Shown here piece by piece: positions 45,714 through 55,221 of a DNA stretch of 64,000 nt. A program made the position numbers and the translations under genes. Below the pieces are notes generated by a model. It was given only the letters and a program-made list of their open reading frames with translations. It made no database searches and had not been told where the DNA came from. Source of the DNA: Thermococcus sp. (GTDB lineage Archaea; Methanobacteriota_B; Thermococci; Thermococcales; Thermococcaceae). The stretch lies in the NCBI RefSeq assembly GCF_017656495.1, contig NZ_JACDNS010000002.1:62001-126000 (forward strand), in the 5' to 3' direction. Within the stretch, counting starts at the first letter, position 1, and each line of letters starts with the position of its first letter.

Positions 45714-45730
45714 TATTCACCAAGTGAATA
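45714..45730. promoter_or_regulatory. Palindrome between nif3-like and elp3 genes
   Basis: TATTCAC-CAA-GTGAATA is a perfect 7-bp inverted repeat with a 3-bp centre, about 20 bases before the nif3-like start. TATTCACC also occurs once more at 45698-45705, overlapping the ribosome binding site of the nif3-like gene. It could be an operator for a dimeric repressor or an RNA hairpin. Confidence 0.4.
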
Positions 45731-45799
45731 TAAACTGACAACCTTTTTAAGCTAACCCGCTTTCCTTAAACCAAAGGGTGAGACTTTAGAGGTGTGTGG

Positions 45800-47572
45800 A
45801 TGATGGATGCTTATAGAAAAGCCTGCGAGGAAATCGCTCAGATGATAATTTCGGGTGAGATTAAAAGTAGAGAGGAATTAAACAAAGTTAAGGTTAGAGT
45901 TGCGAGAAAATATCATTTGAGTAAGCTTCCTGGTAACGCTGACATTTTGAGAGTTATGAGCAAAGGGGATAGGGAGAAGTTCAAAGACTTCCTTAAGAAG
46001 AAGCCTACGAGGACAATAAGCGGTGTTGCAGTTGTTGCAATGATGACAAAGCCTTTTCCATGTCCTCACGGCAGATGTATTTATTGTCCTGGAGGTCCTA
46101 CTGAAGGTTCGCCGCAGAGCTACACTGGAAAAGAACCATCAGCTTTGAGAGCAATTCAAAGTGCTTATCACCCTTACATAATCATGCTCCGCCGTTTAAA
46201 GCAACTCTATGACATAGGACATGACATTGATAAGGTTGAAGTGATTATTCAAGGCGGAACATTTCCGGCAATGGACTTGGATTATCAAGAATGGTTCATA
46301 AAAAATGCATTTAAGGCAATGAATGACTTTCCTTACTTTAAGGACATAGAGAACCTTGAGGAAAAGCTGATTAGGGTTCTGGTCAAAAAAGACTACTCGG
46401 TATTTGATGAAGATCCGAAGTTTAAAGCCGCTTGGGAGAGAACTCATAAGAAAAAATACTACTACCTCGAAGACGAGCAGAAAAAGAATGAGAAGGCAAA
46501 GGTCAGAATGGTCGGCTTGACTATTGAAACTCGTCCAGATTGGTCTTTTGAGAGACACATTAATAGAATGCTCGCCTTTGGTACTACAAGAGTAGAGCTT
46601 GGTGTTCAAACTGTTTTCAACTTCATATATGAGAGAGTTAAGAGGGGACACACTGTTGAAGACGTTGTTAGAGCGACTCAGCTTTTGAAGGATGCTGGAC
46701 TTAAAATAAACTACCATATGATGCCCGGTTTGCCGGGAAGCAACTTTGAGAGGGATTTAAAGGCCTTTCAGATAATCTTTGAAGATTCTCGCTTTAAACC
46801 AGATATGTTGAAGATTTATCCGACGCTTGTAACTGAGGATACAATCCTGTACAAGTGGTACAAAGAAGGCAAATATAGGCCATACACTACTGAAGAAGCA
46901 GTTGAGCTCCTTGTTGAGGTTTACAAGATAATTCCAAAGTGGGTTCGCGTTATGAGAATCCAAAGAGACATTCCCGTTCCTCTAATTGCTGCTGGGGTTA
47001 AGCACTCCAACTTAGGACAGCTCGTCTTCAACGAGCTCATCAAGAGAGGCATAAGGCCAAGAGAAATTAGATTCAGAGAGGTTGGTCATGTAATGCAGAA
47101 GTTTGGAATTCAGCCAGAAGTTGACCATATAAAGCTTTTGAGAGAGGACTATGAGGCAAGTGAAGGTCATGAAATCTTTCTTAGTTTTGAAGATGTTAAG
47201 AACGACATTCTAATTGGATTCCTTAGGTTGAGGATTCCAAGCGAAAAAGCCCATCGCAAAGAGATTAACTGCTGTCCCTCTGCAATTGTTAGAGAGCTTC
47301 ACGTTTACGGCCCACTGGTGCCAATTGGAGGCAAACCTAAATATGAGTGGCAACACAGAGGATATGGAAGGGAGCTTTTGGCAGAGGCAGAGAGAATTGC
47401 AAGAGAGGAGTTTGATGTCAAGAAGATGCTTGTCATCAGCGGCGTTGGAGTTAGGGAATATTACAGAAAGTTTGGTTATAGAAAAGACGGTCCTTATGTG
47501 AGCAAGCGCCTGGATAAAAGCTATGCAGACGTTGGAAAGAGCAAAGAGTTTGATGCGCATTTGAATACCTGA
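45800..47572 (+). CDS. elp3: Elp3: tRNA U34 carboxymethyl-forming radical SAM/acetyltransferase
   Basis: A 590-residue enzyme that modifies wobble uridine 34 of tRNA using acetyl-CoA and SAM. The radical SAM cluster motif is CPHGRCIYC at about residues 92-100, followed by QGGTFP, LTIETRPD and VELGVQT in the barrel. A C-terminal GNAT domain has WQHRGYGRELLAEAERIA and GVREYYRKFGYR. AGAGGTG precedes ATG 45800. As usual in archaea, no other Elongator subunits are encoded nearby. The cysteine-cluster gene follows with overlapping signals. Confidence 0.95.
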   Translation: MMDAYRKACEEIAQMIISGEIKSREELNKVKVRVARKYHLSKLPGNADILRVMSKGDREKFKDFLKKKPTRTISGVAVVAMMTKPFPCPHGRCIYCPGGPTEGSPQSYTGKEPSALRAIQSAYHPYIIMLRRLKQLYDIGHDIDKVEVIIQGGTFPAMDLDYQEWFIKNAFKAMNDFPYFKDIENLEEKLIRVLVKKDYSVFDEDPKFKAAWERTHKKKYYYLEDEQKKNEKAKVRMVGLTIETRPDWSFERHINRMLAFGTTRVELGVQTVFNFIYERVKRGHTVEDVVRATQLLKDAGLKINYHMMPGLPGSNFERDLKAFQIIFEDSRFKPDMLKIYPTLVTEDTILYKWYKEGKYRPYTTEEAVELLVEVYKIIPKWVRVMRIQRDIPVPLIAAGVKHSNLGQLVFNELIKRGIRPREIRFREVGHVMQKFGIQPEVDHIKLLREDYEASEGHEIFLSFEDVKNDILIGFLRLRIPSEKAHRKEINCCPSAIVRELHVYGPLVPIGGKPKYEWQHRGYGRELLAEAERIAREEFDVKKMLVISGVGVREYYRKFGYRKDGPYVSKRLDKSYADVGKSKEFDAHLNT

Positions 47573-47581
47573 GGTGAGTCA

Positions 47582-48097
47582 ATGAGATTCAAACCAAAAC
47601 CTCTCAAAAATGACGTTAAATTTGAGTGCAAATTCTGTATAGATTGCTGTCGAGGGCGCTTTATCTACCTCACACTCTACGACATCAAAAGGATAGCCGA
47701 GCATGACCATGATCCTCAAGACTTCGTTCTCTTCACGGCTGAAAATGGGAGGATTAGGTTTGTCTTGGCTTACAGAGAGTGGGATTTGGGCTGCGTCTTT
47801 CATGACCCAGAGACGGGCAAATGCAAAATCCATGATTACAATCCATTAGTTTGTCAGATTTACCCGTTTATGGTCTCTCACAAACCTTTGGGCATTGAGA
47901 ATGAGGAACCTTTTGAATATAAAGGGGAAAAGCTCTGGCTGTATTATGATGAAAGCTGTCCGGGAATAGGGGAAGGAAAAGAAATCATCACAAGAGAAGA
48001 GATAGCTGAGCTCGGTTTGAAATTCAAGGAGGGGTTTGATAAGACTGATTTGGATGGGCTGAGCAAGATTTTAGACGAAACCGAAAAACAGATATAA
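47582..48097 (+). CDS. YkgJ-family cysteine-cluster protein
   Basis: A 171-residue protein with the zinc/iron-chelating pattern of the YkgJ/CxxCxxCC family: CKFCIDCCRG, then GCVFHDPETGKCKIHDYNPLVCQIYPF, and a late Cys in DESCPGIGEG. It probably binds an Fe-S cluster or metal; the reaction is unknown. GAGGTGA overlaps the elp3 stop and lies just before the ATG, implying an operon with elp3. Confidence 0.87.
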   Translation: MRFKPKPLKNDVKFECKFCIDCCRGRFIYLTLYDIKRIAEHDHDPQDFVLFTAENGRIRFVLAYREWDLGCVFHDPETGKCKIHDYNPLVCQIYPFMVSHKPLGIENEEPFEYKGEKLWLYYDESCPGIGEGKEIITREEIAELGLKFKEGFDKTDLDGLSKILDETEKQI

Positions 48098-48119
48098 CAC
48101 TCCACCCTTAATTTTTGAT

Positions 48120-48704
48120 ATGAGATGGAAGTCGAATATTTTGCTTGGGTGTTTTGTTTTCCAAGCCGTTACTAACCTTGCATTCTACGGTTTTGTGCCA
48201 ATTATGTTTTCCAGCATCGTTCCAAGTTCTGCTTATCGTCATATTGCATGGGTTTTACCGTTTCTTATACTTGGTTACTTTGCTTTAGGGACAATTTCGC
48301 TTTACTACTTGGGAATTGCTACAAATTTCAAAAGAGCAAAGAAGTTTGGAGCAGTTTACTTTCTATTTGGCTTACTTGGGTCGCTCTGGGCTCTTCTTTA
48401 TTTTATGAGAACTCCCGTGGAAACTCCCATATTGTTTGCTGTTCTCGAAACATGGGTACTGTCTTCTCTGGTGGGGCTAATAATCTTTCTGAAGGGAAAA
48501 GAGGTTTCTGTGCCTCCTGCTCTCTCTGTCATAGCGATTGCTCTCCTAAGTGCTTCGGCTTTCCTCAGCGCCTTTTCTGCCCAGTGGCTGGCGAGTGACT
48601 ACTATGTTCATGTAAAGATGGAAGAAAACGTGCCCAAGAACGCCACGGTAATTGTGGCTTATCCGGAACAAGTGCCTTCTCCAAATATCACAACCTCAAG
48701 CTAA
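48120..48704 (+). CDS. Membrane protein, 194 aa
   Basis: Five hydrophobic helices, then an extracytoplasmic tail of about 35 residues (YYVHVKMEENVPKNATVIVAYP...). No family was recognised. It follows the cysteine-cluster gene by 22 bases and may be in the same transcript. Two N-x-T sites in the tail suggest it faces outward. Confidence 0.72.
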   Translation: MRWKSNILLGCFVFQAVTNLAFYGFVPIMFSSIVPSSAYRHIAWVLPFLILGYFALGTISLYYLGIATNFKRAKKFGAVYFLFGLLGSLWALLYFMRTPVETPILFAVLETWVLSSLVGLIIFLKGKEVSVPPALSVIAIALLSASAFLSAFSAQWLASDYYVHVKMEENVPKNATVIVAYPEQVPSPNITTSS

Positions 48705-48743
48705 CCTTTTAAGGGTCATTGTGTTAGTCAATTTTGAGTGAAA

Positions 48744-49256
48744 ATGGAGCAGGAGCTTAGATATCGAAGAGTTTCCTCATGGGAGTTCGACTTAATTTTG
48801 AGAGAAGCAGAAAAATATGGCGAGCTTAGGCACAGCTTTTTTGCAGTTGTTGAAGGCAAATTCAGAGATGTTTATGCTGTGAACGAGGAAGTTTGGAGGG
48901 AGATTGAAAATCTAAAGCTCAAGCCCTATTCCTTTGGGACTTTTGTTGGAACGATAAAAGTTGATGAAAATTTGGTGGAGAAATTCTATCCAAACATTGA
49001 GTTCTTCTACTTCGTTGATATCAAAAAGAACTATGCCATCTTGAAGCCAAAGGCTGCTTTCCTTTTCACAACTGGTAAAGATGTTCCAAGGAGGGGCATT
49101 AAAGAATACAAATGGGAAGGTACAAAAAAGCTCGTTCTCTTCGATGAGAATGGAGTGATTTTGGGAATTGGCAGAATTCAATCCGACAGTGAGAGAAGCT
49201 TTATTAAAAACATTACAGATGTTGGTGAGTTTATACGGCGGCACAAAAAAGCGTAA
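48744..49256 (+). CDS. Nip7-like ribosome biogenesis protein (PUA domain)
   Basis: A 170-residue protein closely resembling archaeal Nip7, a factor for large-subunit/rRNA maturation that binds U-rich RNA. Residues 1-90 are the Nip7 N-terminal domain ([33 protein letters not shown]). Residues 95-170 form a PUA domain ([32 protein letters not shown]). GAGTGA lies just before ATG 48744; GTG 48738 is also in frame. Confidence 0.85.
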   Translation: MEQELRYRRVSSWEFDLILREAEKYGELRHSFFAVVEGKFRDVYAVNEEVWREIENLKLKPYSFGTFVGTIKVDENLVEKFYPNIEFFYFVDIKKNYAILKPKAAFLFTTGKDVPRRGIKEYKWEGTKKLVLFDENGVILGIGRIQSDSERSFIKNITDVGEFIRRHKKA

Positions 49257-49358
49257 CTTTTATATACCTCCACGTTTATAGTATCTTTCGGTAATTAAAA
49301 TCAGAGCTTTTTCTGATTATGTTAAAATAACCTAATTTTGATGATGGGGGTGGTGGAG

Positions 49359-50102
49359 ATGGTTAAGCGCGTTAAGACGGGAATTCCGGGAATGGATGAA
49401 ATACTTCATGGGGGTATACCAGAGAGGAACGTCGTTTTACTAAGCGGTGGGCCAGGAACTGGTAAGACAATTTTCAGTCAGCAGTTCTTATGGAACGGTC
49501 TCCAGATGGGCGAGCCAGGCATATATGTTGCTTTGGAAGAGCACCCAGTCCAAGTGAGGCAGAACATGGCTCAATTTGGCTGGGATGTGAAAAAATATGA
49601 AGAAGAGGGATTATTTGCAATGGTTGATGCATTTACAGCTGGAATTGGGAAGTCAAAAGAATACGAAAAGTATATTGTTCACGACTTAACGGACCTTAGA
49701 GAGTTCATTGATGTTTTGAGACAAGCAATTAGAGACATCGGAGCAAAAAGAGTGGTTGTTGACTCAGTAACAACTCTCTACATAAACAAGCCAGCCATGG
49801 CAAGAAGCATAATCTTACAGCTCAAAAGAGTTCTAGCTGGAACTGGATGTACATCAATCTTTGTGAGCCAAATCAGCGTTGGTGAGAGAGGGTTTGGTGG
49901 ACCTGGAGTTGAGCACGGCGTTGATGGCATCATAAGGCTTGACTTGGATGAGATTGACGGTGAGCTTAAGAGGTCACTAATCGTATGGAAGATGAGAGGA
50001 ACCTCACACTCAATGAGGAGACACCCATTTGACATTACTGACAAGGGGATAATTGTTTATCACGACAAAGTGCTGAAGAGAGGTAGGGTTTTAGAGTTGT
50101 GA
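49359..50102 (+). CDS. KaiC-like RecA-family ATPase
   Basis: A 247-residue single-domain KaiC homologue. Walker A is GGPGTGKT (30-37), the catalytic Glu pair is in ALEEHP, and Walker B is [11 protein letters not shown]; the C-terminus has KMRGTSHS as in KaiC. Such proteins bind ATP and form hexamers, acting in signalling rather than in a clock in these archaea. GGTGGTGGAG precedes ATG 49359, and the next gene has the same signal 14 bases later, so the two are an operon. Confidence 0.88.
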   Translation: MVKRVKTGIPGMDEILHGGIPERNVVLLSGGPGTGKTIFSQQFLWNGLQMGEPGIYVALEEHPVQVRQNMAQFGWDVKKYEEEGLFAMVDAFTAGIGKSKEYEKYIVHDLTDLREFIDVLRQAIRDIGAKRVVVDSVTTLYINKPAMARSIILQLKRVLAGTGCTSIFVSQISVGERGFGGPGVEHGVDGIIRLDLDEIDGELKRSLIVWKMRGTSHSMRRHPFDITDKGIIVYHDKVLKRGRVLEL

Positions 50103-50115
50103 GGAGGTGGTGGAG

Positions 50116-51066
50116 ATGACAATCGAGGTTCCACTTAACCCTCTTGGAAGACAAGAGATTCACCAGCTTGAAAGCATTCTCTTATTTGCAACACTTTTCA
50201 GACCAGAGGTAATTGAGCTTATCAAAGACCCAGCTGAGAGGCTCACATGGGTTGACAGCTTAGCAGTTGCCGCTGGTGCTATTGCGAGAGAAAAGGCTGG
50301 AATGACAGTTAGCGAGATTGCAAGGGAGTTAGGAAGAACTGAACAGACAATTAGGAAGCACCTCAAGGGAGAGAGCAAAGCTGGACAATTAGTTAGAGAG
50401 ACCTACGAGCTGATCAAGCAAGGAAAGCTTGACGAGCTCATTAAGACAATTGAAATGATTGAGAAAGGCGGGCTGAAAGAGGTAATCGCTAAGGAAGAGT
50501 ACGAAAAATTAATGCAGGAGTATGAGAAGCTTAAGTTTGAGTACGAGAAGCTTAAAGAAGAGCTTGAGAAAATGAAGCAGACAGTGGAGCTTGAGAGCCT
50601 AGAGAAAGCTAGGGAAGAGATTGAAAAATTAAAGAGAGAGCTTGAGGAGACAAAGGCAGAACTCGAGAAGGTTAGGAGGGAAAAGAAAGAGCTAGAAAAG
50701 GAGCTGAGTGAGGCAAAGGTTAAGCTTATGGAATTGCAGGCAAAGAAATTCGATGAGACCAAACTCAAAGAGCTTGAAGAGAAGCTTAAGGCTAAGGAAG
50801 AGGAAGTAGAAAAGCTTGAAAGGATTGTCAAAGAGTTAACATTAGCAAAAGAGGAACTTGAAAAGAAGGTAGAGGAGTTAGAGGGCCTAGCTGATGAACT
50901 CAGGAGAGAGAAGGAGGAGCTTCAAAAGAAAGTCGAGGAATTAAGCAAAGAAAATGAGGAACTTAAAAAGAGAGTTGATGAGCTTGAACCATACAAGATT
51001 AAGTTCGAGGAACTCAAAGAAAAGATTGAAAGACTAAAGGAAGAGATTGAAAAGCTCCTAGAATGA
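50116..51066 (+). CDS. HTH protein with long coiled coil
   Basis: A 316-residue protein. Residues 15-105 are helical and include an HTH (MTVSEIARELGRTEQTIRKHLKG), suggesting DNA binding. Residues 130-316 are an uninterrupted, highly charged coiled coil of about 185 residues (EYEKLK, ELEEKLKAKEEEVEKLE). It is likely a partner or output of the KaiC-like ATPase encoded just upstream. Archaeal chromosome-associated and sensory coiled-coil proteins have similar composition, so the exact job is open. Confidence 0.75.
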   Translation: MTIEVPLNPLGRQEIHQLESILLFATLFRPEVIELIKDPAERLTWVDSLAVAAGAIAREKAGMTVSEIARELGRTEQTIRKHLKGESKAGQLVRETYELIKQGKLDELIKTIEMIEKGGLKEVIAKEEYEKLMQEYEKLKFEYEKLKEELEKMKQTVELESLEKAREEIEKLKRELEETKAELEKVRREKKELEKELSEAKVKLMELQAKKFDETKLKELEEKLKAKEEEVEKLERIVKELTLAKEELEKKVEELEGLADELRREKEELQKKVEELSKENEELKKRVDELEPYKIKFEELKEKIERLKEEIEKLLE

Positions 51067-51076
51067 TTCTTATTTC

Positions 51077-51487
51077 TTATTTTTTTCTATCAAGCTTTTC
51101 TTCCCATGTCAGAATCATGTGGGTAAATGTGTTATCTTCTTCTTCAATGCCCCTCTTGACTTCTGAGACGTGGGCATATTCTGCTTTTATTGCATCGAGA
51201 ATGTAATCAACGGCCTTTTCTGGATCGGCTTTTTCCCCACAAGTGTAGACGTCTATGGCAGCATAGCCCTTCTCGGGCCATGTGTGAATTGAGATATGTG
51301 ATTCTGCAACAATAACCATACCGCTGACACCTGTTGGTGAAAACTTGAAAAAGTAGCTTGCTTTAACTTCCATATCTCCAACTTCTGCGGCTTTAAGAAA
51401 GATTTCTCTTATTTTGTTAGCATCACTTAGAATCTCAGGGTCACAGCCTGAAGCTTCAACCACATAATGATATCCTATGGTGTCCAT
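51077..51487 (-). CDS. speD: S-adenosylmethionine decarboxylase proenzyme
   Basis: A 136-residue pyruvoyl enzyme of polyamine synthesis. It self-cleaves between Glu62 and Ser63 in VAESHISIHTWPEKGYAAIDVYTCG, with Ser63 becoming the pyruvoyl group. Related archaeal proteins can act on arginine instead of AdoMet; the sequence here has the standard AdoMetDC motif. GGTGAGGCTC precedes ATG 51487. Convergent with the coiled-coil gene and divergent from secF. Confidence 0.93.
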   Translation of the reverse strand: MDTIGYHYVVEASGCDPEILSDANKIREIFLKAAEVGDMEVKASYFFKFSPTGVSGMVIVAESHISIHTWPEKGYAAIDVYTCGEKADPEKAVDYILDAIKAEYAHVSEVKRGIEEEDNTFTHMILTWEEKLDRKK

Positions 51488-51639
51488 GAGCCTCACCTAA
51501 CATAACCTTTAAGCTTTCACCTTTTAAAGTTGAGTGCTCGAGGGCAAACTTAAATACCACATACTTTTAAAATACTTTCGCCGAAATAATGGAAAAGAGT
51601 TTAATCGAACACCTTTAAAATTGTCCAGAGGTGGAAGGA

Positions 51640-52569
51640 ATGATCAAAGACAAACTTAAAAAGCTCACAGAAATTGAGACTAAGAAAATGATAATTTATC
51701 CCTTAGCAGTTTTTTTTGTAGCAGTCTTAATTCTGGCAGTTCACTTCCCCCAGCTTGGGATTGATCTTAAGGGTGGAGTAGTTGTAACTGCCTACGGCGT
51801 GGATGCAAATCCTGATGAAATTGCTAAATATCTCTCTCAGCAGCTTAATATAGATGTTAGAGTAGAGAAATTCACGGGAATTGGAAAAGAGAGCAGCGGA
51901 ATAAATGTTTATGCACCAGTAGATGTTGATCCTGAAAAAATAAGGGAAGCTCTCAAGCAACGCTTCCCAGATGCAAAGTATGCAATATCTGAAGTTCGAC
52001 CCACTTTTGGAGCAATGGCAAGGGAACAAGGAATAAAGGCCATTTCATTAGCATTCCTTGGAATGGCAGTTGTCGTCTTTCTGTTCTTCAGAGTTCCAGT
52101 TCCGTCATTCACAGTCATATTCTCAGCGTTCTCAGATATGGTGATAGCTTTAGCTTTAATGAGCATTTTTGGCATTGAACTAAGCCAAGCAACAATTGCA
52201 GCTTTGTTAATGCTCATAGGTTACTCAGTTGATAGTAATATTCTTTTGACTACAAAGCTCCTCAAGAGAAAGGAAGATACTGTTGAGGAGGCCTATTTCT
52301 CTGCAGTATCAACTGGTTTTACAATGAGCACAACAACTTTAGGAGCTTTAGCTTCACTCTGGCTGTTCTCAACAGCTAAGGTTATTGATGAAATCGCAAT
52401 AGTCCTAATCTTTGGTTTGCTAGCGGATTTCATGAACACATGGATTTTGAATGCTGGTGTCTTGAGATGGTTTATAGCAAAGAAAGAGGATAGGGAGAAA
52501 AGTAAGGCTCCTAGAAAAGTATCCACAACATCAAAAGCTCCTAAGAAGAAAAAGGGGGGTAAGAAATGA
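51640..52569 (+). CDS. secF: Protein-export membrane protein SecF
   Basis: A 309-residue membrane protein with six helices, helping Sec-dependent export. The family motif [13 protein letters not shown] follows the first helix, a short periplasmic-equivalent domain comes next, and [18 protein letters not shown] marks the fourth helix. The basic Lys-rich tail ends with the secD start (ATGA overlap of four bases). GAGGTGGAAGG precedes ATG 51640. Gene order secF-secD is the archaeal arrangement. Confidence 0.93.
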   Translation: MIKDKLKKLTEIETKKMIIYPLAVFFVAVLILAVHFPQLGIDLKGGVVVTAYGVDANPDEIAKYLSQQLNIDVRVEKFTGIGKESSGINVYAPVDVDPEKIREALKQRFPDAKYAISEVRPTFGAMAREQGIKAISLAFLGMAVVVFLFFRVPVPSFTVIFSAFSDMVIALALMSIFGIELSQATIAALLMLIGYSVDSNILLTTKLLKRKEDTVEEAYFSAVSTGFTMSTTTLGALASLWLFSTAKVIDEIAIVLIFGLLADFMNTWILNAGVLRWFIAKKEDREKSKAPRKVSTTSKAPKKKKGGKK

Positions 52570-54089
52570 GCTGGAAAAAGCTTCTTTTTAATTGGAGAGT
52601 CTTGTTGCTTACAATCTTTATCATTGGTTCAATTGTGTCATTGCTTACTTACGGCTTAACTTTTGGTCTTGACATAAGTGGTGGAACGGCTATTACTGTT
52701 AAACTTGAGAAGCCTGTTGACCAAAATACAATGGAGCAGGTAAAAGTTTCTCTAGAAAAGAGATTGAATCAACTTGGTGTTAAGGATATAAAGGTTCAGC
52801 CTTGGGGAGATCAATACATAATTGTTAAAGTTGCCGGTGTTACGGAAGAAGAAGCAAGAAGTGTGAAAGAGACTATTGAGAGACAAGGTGTATTCTATGC
52901 AGAATTTGAGGGGGTAATTTTTGCAACTGGTGAAGATATTGTCCAAGTGTTTCCAATTCACATAGAGCCAAAAGGCACGTATTATGAATGGTCTGTTCCA
53001 TTTAGAATCTCAAAACAAGCAGCAGAGAAGTTTGCTCAGTTAGCTAAAGACAAAGCGGGCTATCCCGTTGACATGTTCCTTGATCCACCTGTAAATTCTC
53101 TCTTCGTAGTCCCTCAAGAAGGTTATAATCTAATGATTACTGACTTCAAAGGGGAAGCTCCAGACGCAATGCCCTTAACTGAGAGGATTAAGAAAGCTTT
53201 CAACATTGACACAATTGCATATACAAATCAAAGCGTTGACGAGATAGCAAATCTCGCTAAGAACAAGGAGCTTGTTGTTCTAGTTGGTGTTGATAAAAAC
53301 CTCAAAGAGCAGCTTGAGGCTAAAGGTTTAAAAGTTAGATACTTTGAGTCTCAAGAGGGAGAAACCTTAAAGGACTTAATAACAAGAGCTCTAGGATTAT
53401 ATGGTCCGTATTCACTCGGTTCTGGACTTGCTCAAGGAATCCCTCAAACTGATGTGAGAATAACTGGAACGGCACCAAACCAATACATTGCCCAGCAAGA
53501 GGCGCAAGTCATAGCCGTTGTTTTAAGCAGCGGTTCTCTGCCTGTCAAAGTTTACGTTGAAGGTTCCCAATATATTTCACCAGAGCTTGGAGAGAACTTT
53601 AAGAGACAAGTTTTGATAGCAGGAATAGCCGCTTTAATAGTTGTTGGATTAGTAATTTATGCTCACTACAGAAAGCTCAAGATTGCAATACCTGTGACGT
53701 TTACAAGTCTGAGTGAAGTCATCATAATTCTTGGAATAGCTGCATTAATTAAGTGGAACTTAGATCTACCAAGTATTGCTGGTATAATTGCCGCAATAGG
53801 AACGGGAGTCGATCAGCAGATAGTTATCACTGATGAGCTTTTGGGAAGGAGCAAGAGAGAAAAAATTGTAAAAAGAAGTAGCATACTTAAGAGAATGGGA
53901 AGGGCATTTTTCGTTATCTTAGCATCAGCAACGACAACAGTTGTAGCAATGAGCTTCCTCTTCAAGTTCTTCGTTGGGGGACTGAGAGGATTTGCATTCA
54001 CAACAATCCTTGGAGTCATAATTGGAATTTCAATAACAAGGCCTGCCTATGCTGAGATAGCTAAACTCCTCATAGGGGAGAAGAGGTGA
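52566..54089 (+). CDS. secD: Protein-export membrane protein SecD
   Basis: A 507-residue partner of SecF. Visible features are [15 protein letters not shown] after helix one, a large external domain of about 300 residues, and the C-terminal six-helix region with [15 protein letters not shown]. SecDF uses the ion gradient to assist late steps of translocation. Translation is coupled to secF. The trkA-like gene begins four bases after its stop. Confidence 0.93.
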   Translation: MSWKKLLFNWRVLLLTIFIIGSIVSLLTYGLTFGLDISGGTAITVKLEKPVDQNTMEQVKVSLEKRLNQLGVKDIKVQPWGDQYIIVKVAGVTEEEARSVKETIERQGVFYAEFEGVIFATGEDIVQVFPIHIEPKGTYYEWSVPFRISKQAAEKFAQLAKDKAGYPVDMFLDPPVNSLFVVPQEGYNLMITDFKGEAPDAMPLTERIKKAFNIDTIAYTNQSVDEIANLAKNKELVVLVGVDKNLKEQLEAKGLKVRYFESQEGETLKDLITRALGLYGPYSLGSGLAQGIPQTDVRITGTAPNQYIAQQEAQVIAVVLSSGSLPVKVYVEGSQYISPELGENFKRQVLIAGIAALIVVGLVIYAHYRKLKIAIPVTFTSLSEVIIILGIAALIKWNLDLPSIAGIIAAIGTGVDQQIVITDELLGRSKREKIVKRSSILKRMGRAFFVILASATTTVVAMSFLFKFFVGGLRGFAFTTILGVIIGISITRPAYAEIAKLLIGEKR

Positions 54090-54093
54090 TTGG

Positions 54094-54780
54094 ATGTTTG
54101 TTGTAATAATGGGGGCAGGCAGAGTTGGATATTTAGTTGCAAAGATGCTTGAAGCTGAAGGTCATGATGTTACAATAATTGAAATGGACAAGGAGAGAGC
54201 CAAAGAGCTCTCCCTTTTAATTAATGGTCTCGTTATTGAAGGTGATGCAACTGACCAAAAAACCCTTGAAGAGGCGAATATAAAGCAGGCAGATGCTTTT
54301 GCTGCTTTAACTGGAAGGGACGATGCAAATCTCCTTGCTTGTATTTTAGCAAAGCACTTGAATCCAAAAGTTACCACAATCTTGAGAGTCAGCAATCCAA
54401 AGAATAAAGAGGTCTTTGAGAGGGTTGAAGACCTCAAGAGATACTTTGACTTCGTTATAAGTCCAGAGGAGATAGCAGCGAACTATATTTTCAGGAGCAT
54501 AATAACTCCAGGCTTCAACAGGGTCATATTCCCAAAAGAAGGAGCAGAAATTGTTCAATTCCAAATTGACGAGAACAGTGAAGTTGCTGAAAAAGTTGTA
54601 AAAGATCTTGGTCTTCCAAAAGATTCCCTCATAGTTGCAATTTACGATGAGAAAGGCAATTTGGTTATTCCATCAGGTGATACTAAGCTTCCAAAGAAAG
54701 GACAGATTGTAATATTTGCTAAAAATAATGCACTTAAAGAAATTAAATCCCTTCTTGAAAGGAAAAAGAGTGAGGAATAA
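54094..54780 (+). CDS. trkA: TrkA-type potassium channel/transporter regulator
   Basis: A 228-residue cytosolic regulator with an RCK-N Rossmann domain (MGAGRVGYLVAKMLEAEGHDVTIIEMD, EGDATDQKTL) binding NAD(H) or ATP, and an RCK-C domain from about residue 140 (DENSEVAEKVVKDLGLPKDSLIVAIYDEKG). It controls a Trk/Ktr-type K+ channel subunit that is not in the window. Co-transcribed with secF-secD. Confidence 0.9.
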   Translation: MFVVIMGAGRVGYLVAKMLEAEGHDVTIIEMDKERAKELSLLINGLVIEGDATDQKTLEEANIKQADAFAALTGRDDANLLACILAKHLNPKVTTILRVSNPKNKEVFERVEDLKRYFDFVISPEEIAANYIFRSIITPGFNRVIFPKEGAEIVQFQIDENSEVAEKVVKDLGLPKDSLIVAIYDEKGNLVIPSGDTKLPKKGQIVIFAKNNALKEIKSLLERKKSEE

Positions 54781-54908
54781 CTCTCTATTCTTAAATCTTC
54801 CTTTCTTTTTTCGGCATAATGTCATATTCTACGAGCATAAACTATTTAAACCAGTTAGAGTAGCCAAAAATGTACCTCATTTTCACCCATCATTGGGAGA
54901 TGATGCTC

Positions 54909-55220
54909 ATGGAGGAAGTAATTAAGCAAATCGTTGAGGCTGAAAAGAGAGCAGAGGGGAGAATTGAAAAAGCGAAGGAAGAAGCAAAGCTTATTATCCA
55001 AAAAGCAAAAGAGGAAGCAAAAGAGCTTGAGAATAGAATAATTGCTGAGGCTGAAGAGAAAGCAAGAATGATAATTGAGGATAAAAAGAAAGAAGGTGAA
55101 ATTGAGGCTAGTAAGCTTATTGAGGAAGGAAATAAAGAGCTTGAGGAACTTAAAGTGAGAGCAACTGAAAACTTTGAAAAAGCCATCGATGAAGGAATAA
55201 AACTCATAAGAGGGGGCTGA
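54909..55220 (+). CDS. atpH: A-type ATP synthase subunit H (AhaH)
   Basis: A 103-residue, all-helical coiled coil (EAEKRAEGRIEKAKEEAK... EEAKELENRIIAEAEEKARM) that forms the peripheral stalk with subunit E. TATA-like ACTATTTAAA at 54841-54850 precedes it, so this is the operon's first gene. I prefer ATG 54909 over ATG 54870, as GGGAG at 54895-54899 lies nine bases upstream and the N-terminus then matches family length. It overlaps no other gene; atpI starts one base after its stop. Confidence 0.88.
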   Translation: MEEVIKQIVEAEKRAEGRIEKAKEEAKLIIQKAKEEAKELENRIIAEAEEKARMIIEDKKKEGEIEASKLIEEGNKELEELKVRATENFEKAIDEGIKLIRGG

Positions 55221-55221
55221 A

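Noticed and set aside
49300-49360. TGATGATGGGG before the KaiC-like gene as a box C/D RNA.
   Set aside because: No D or C' boxes at the right spacing; it is part of the ribosome binding site and start region.
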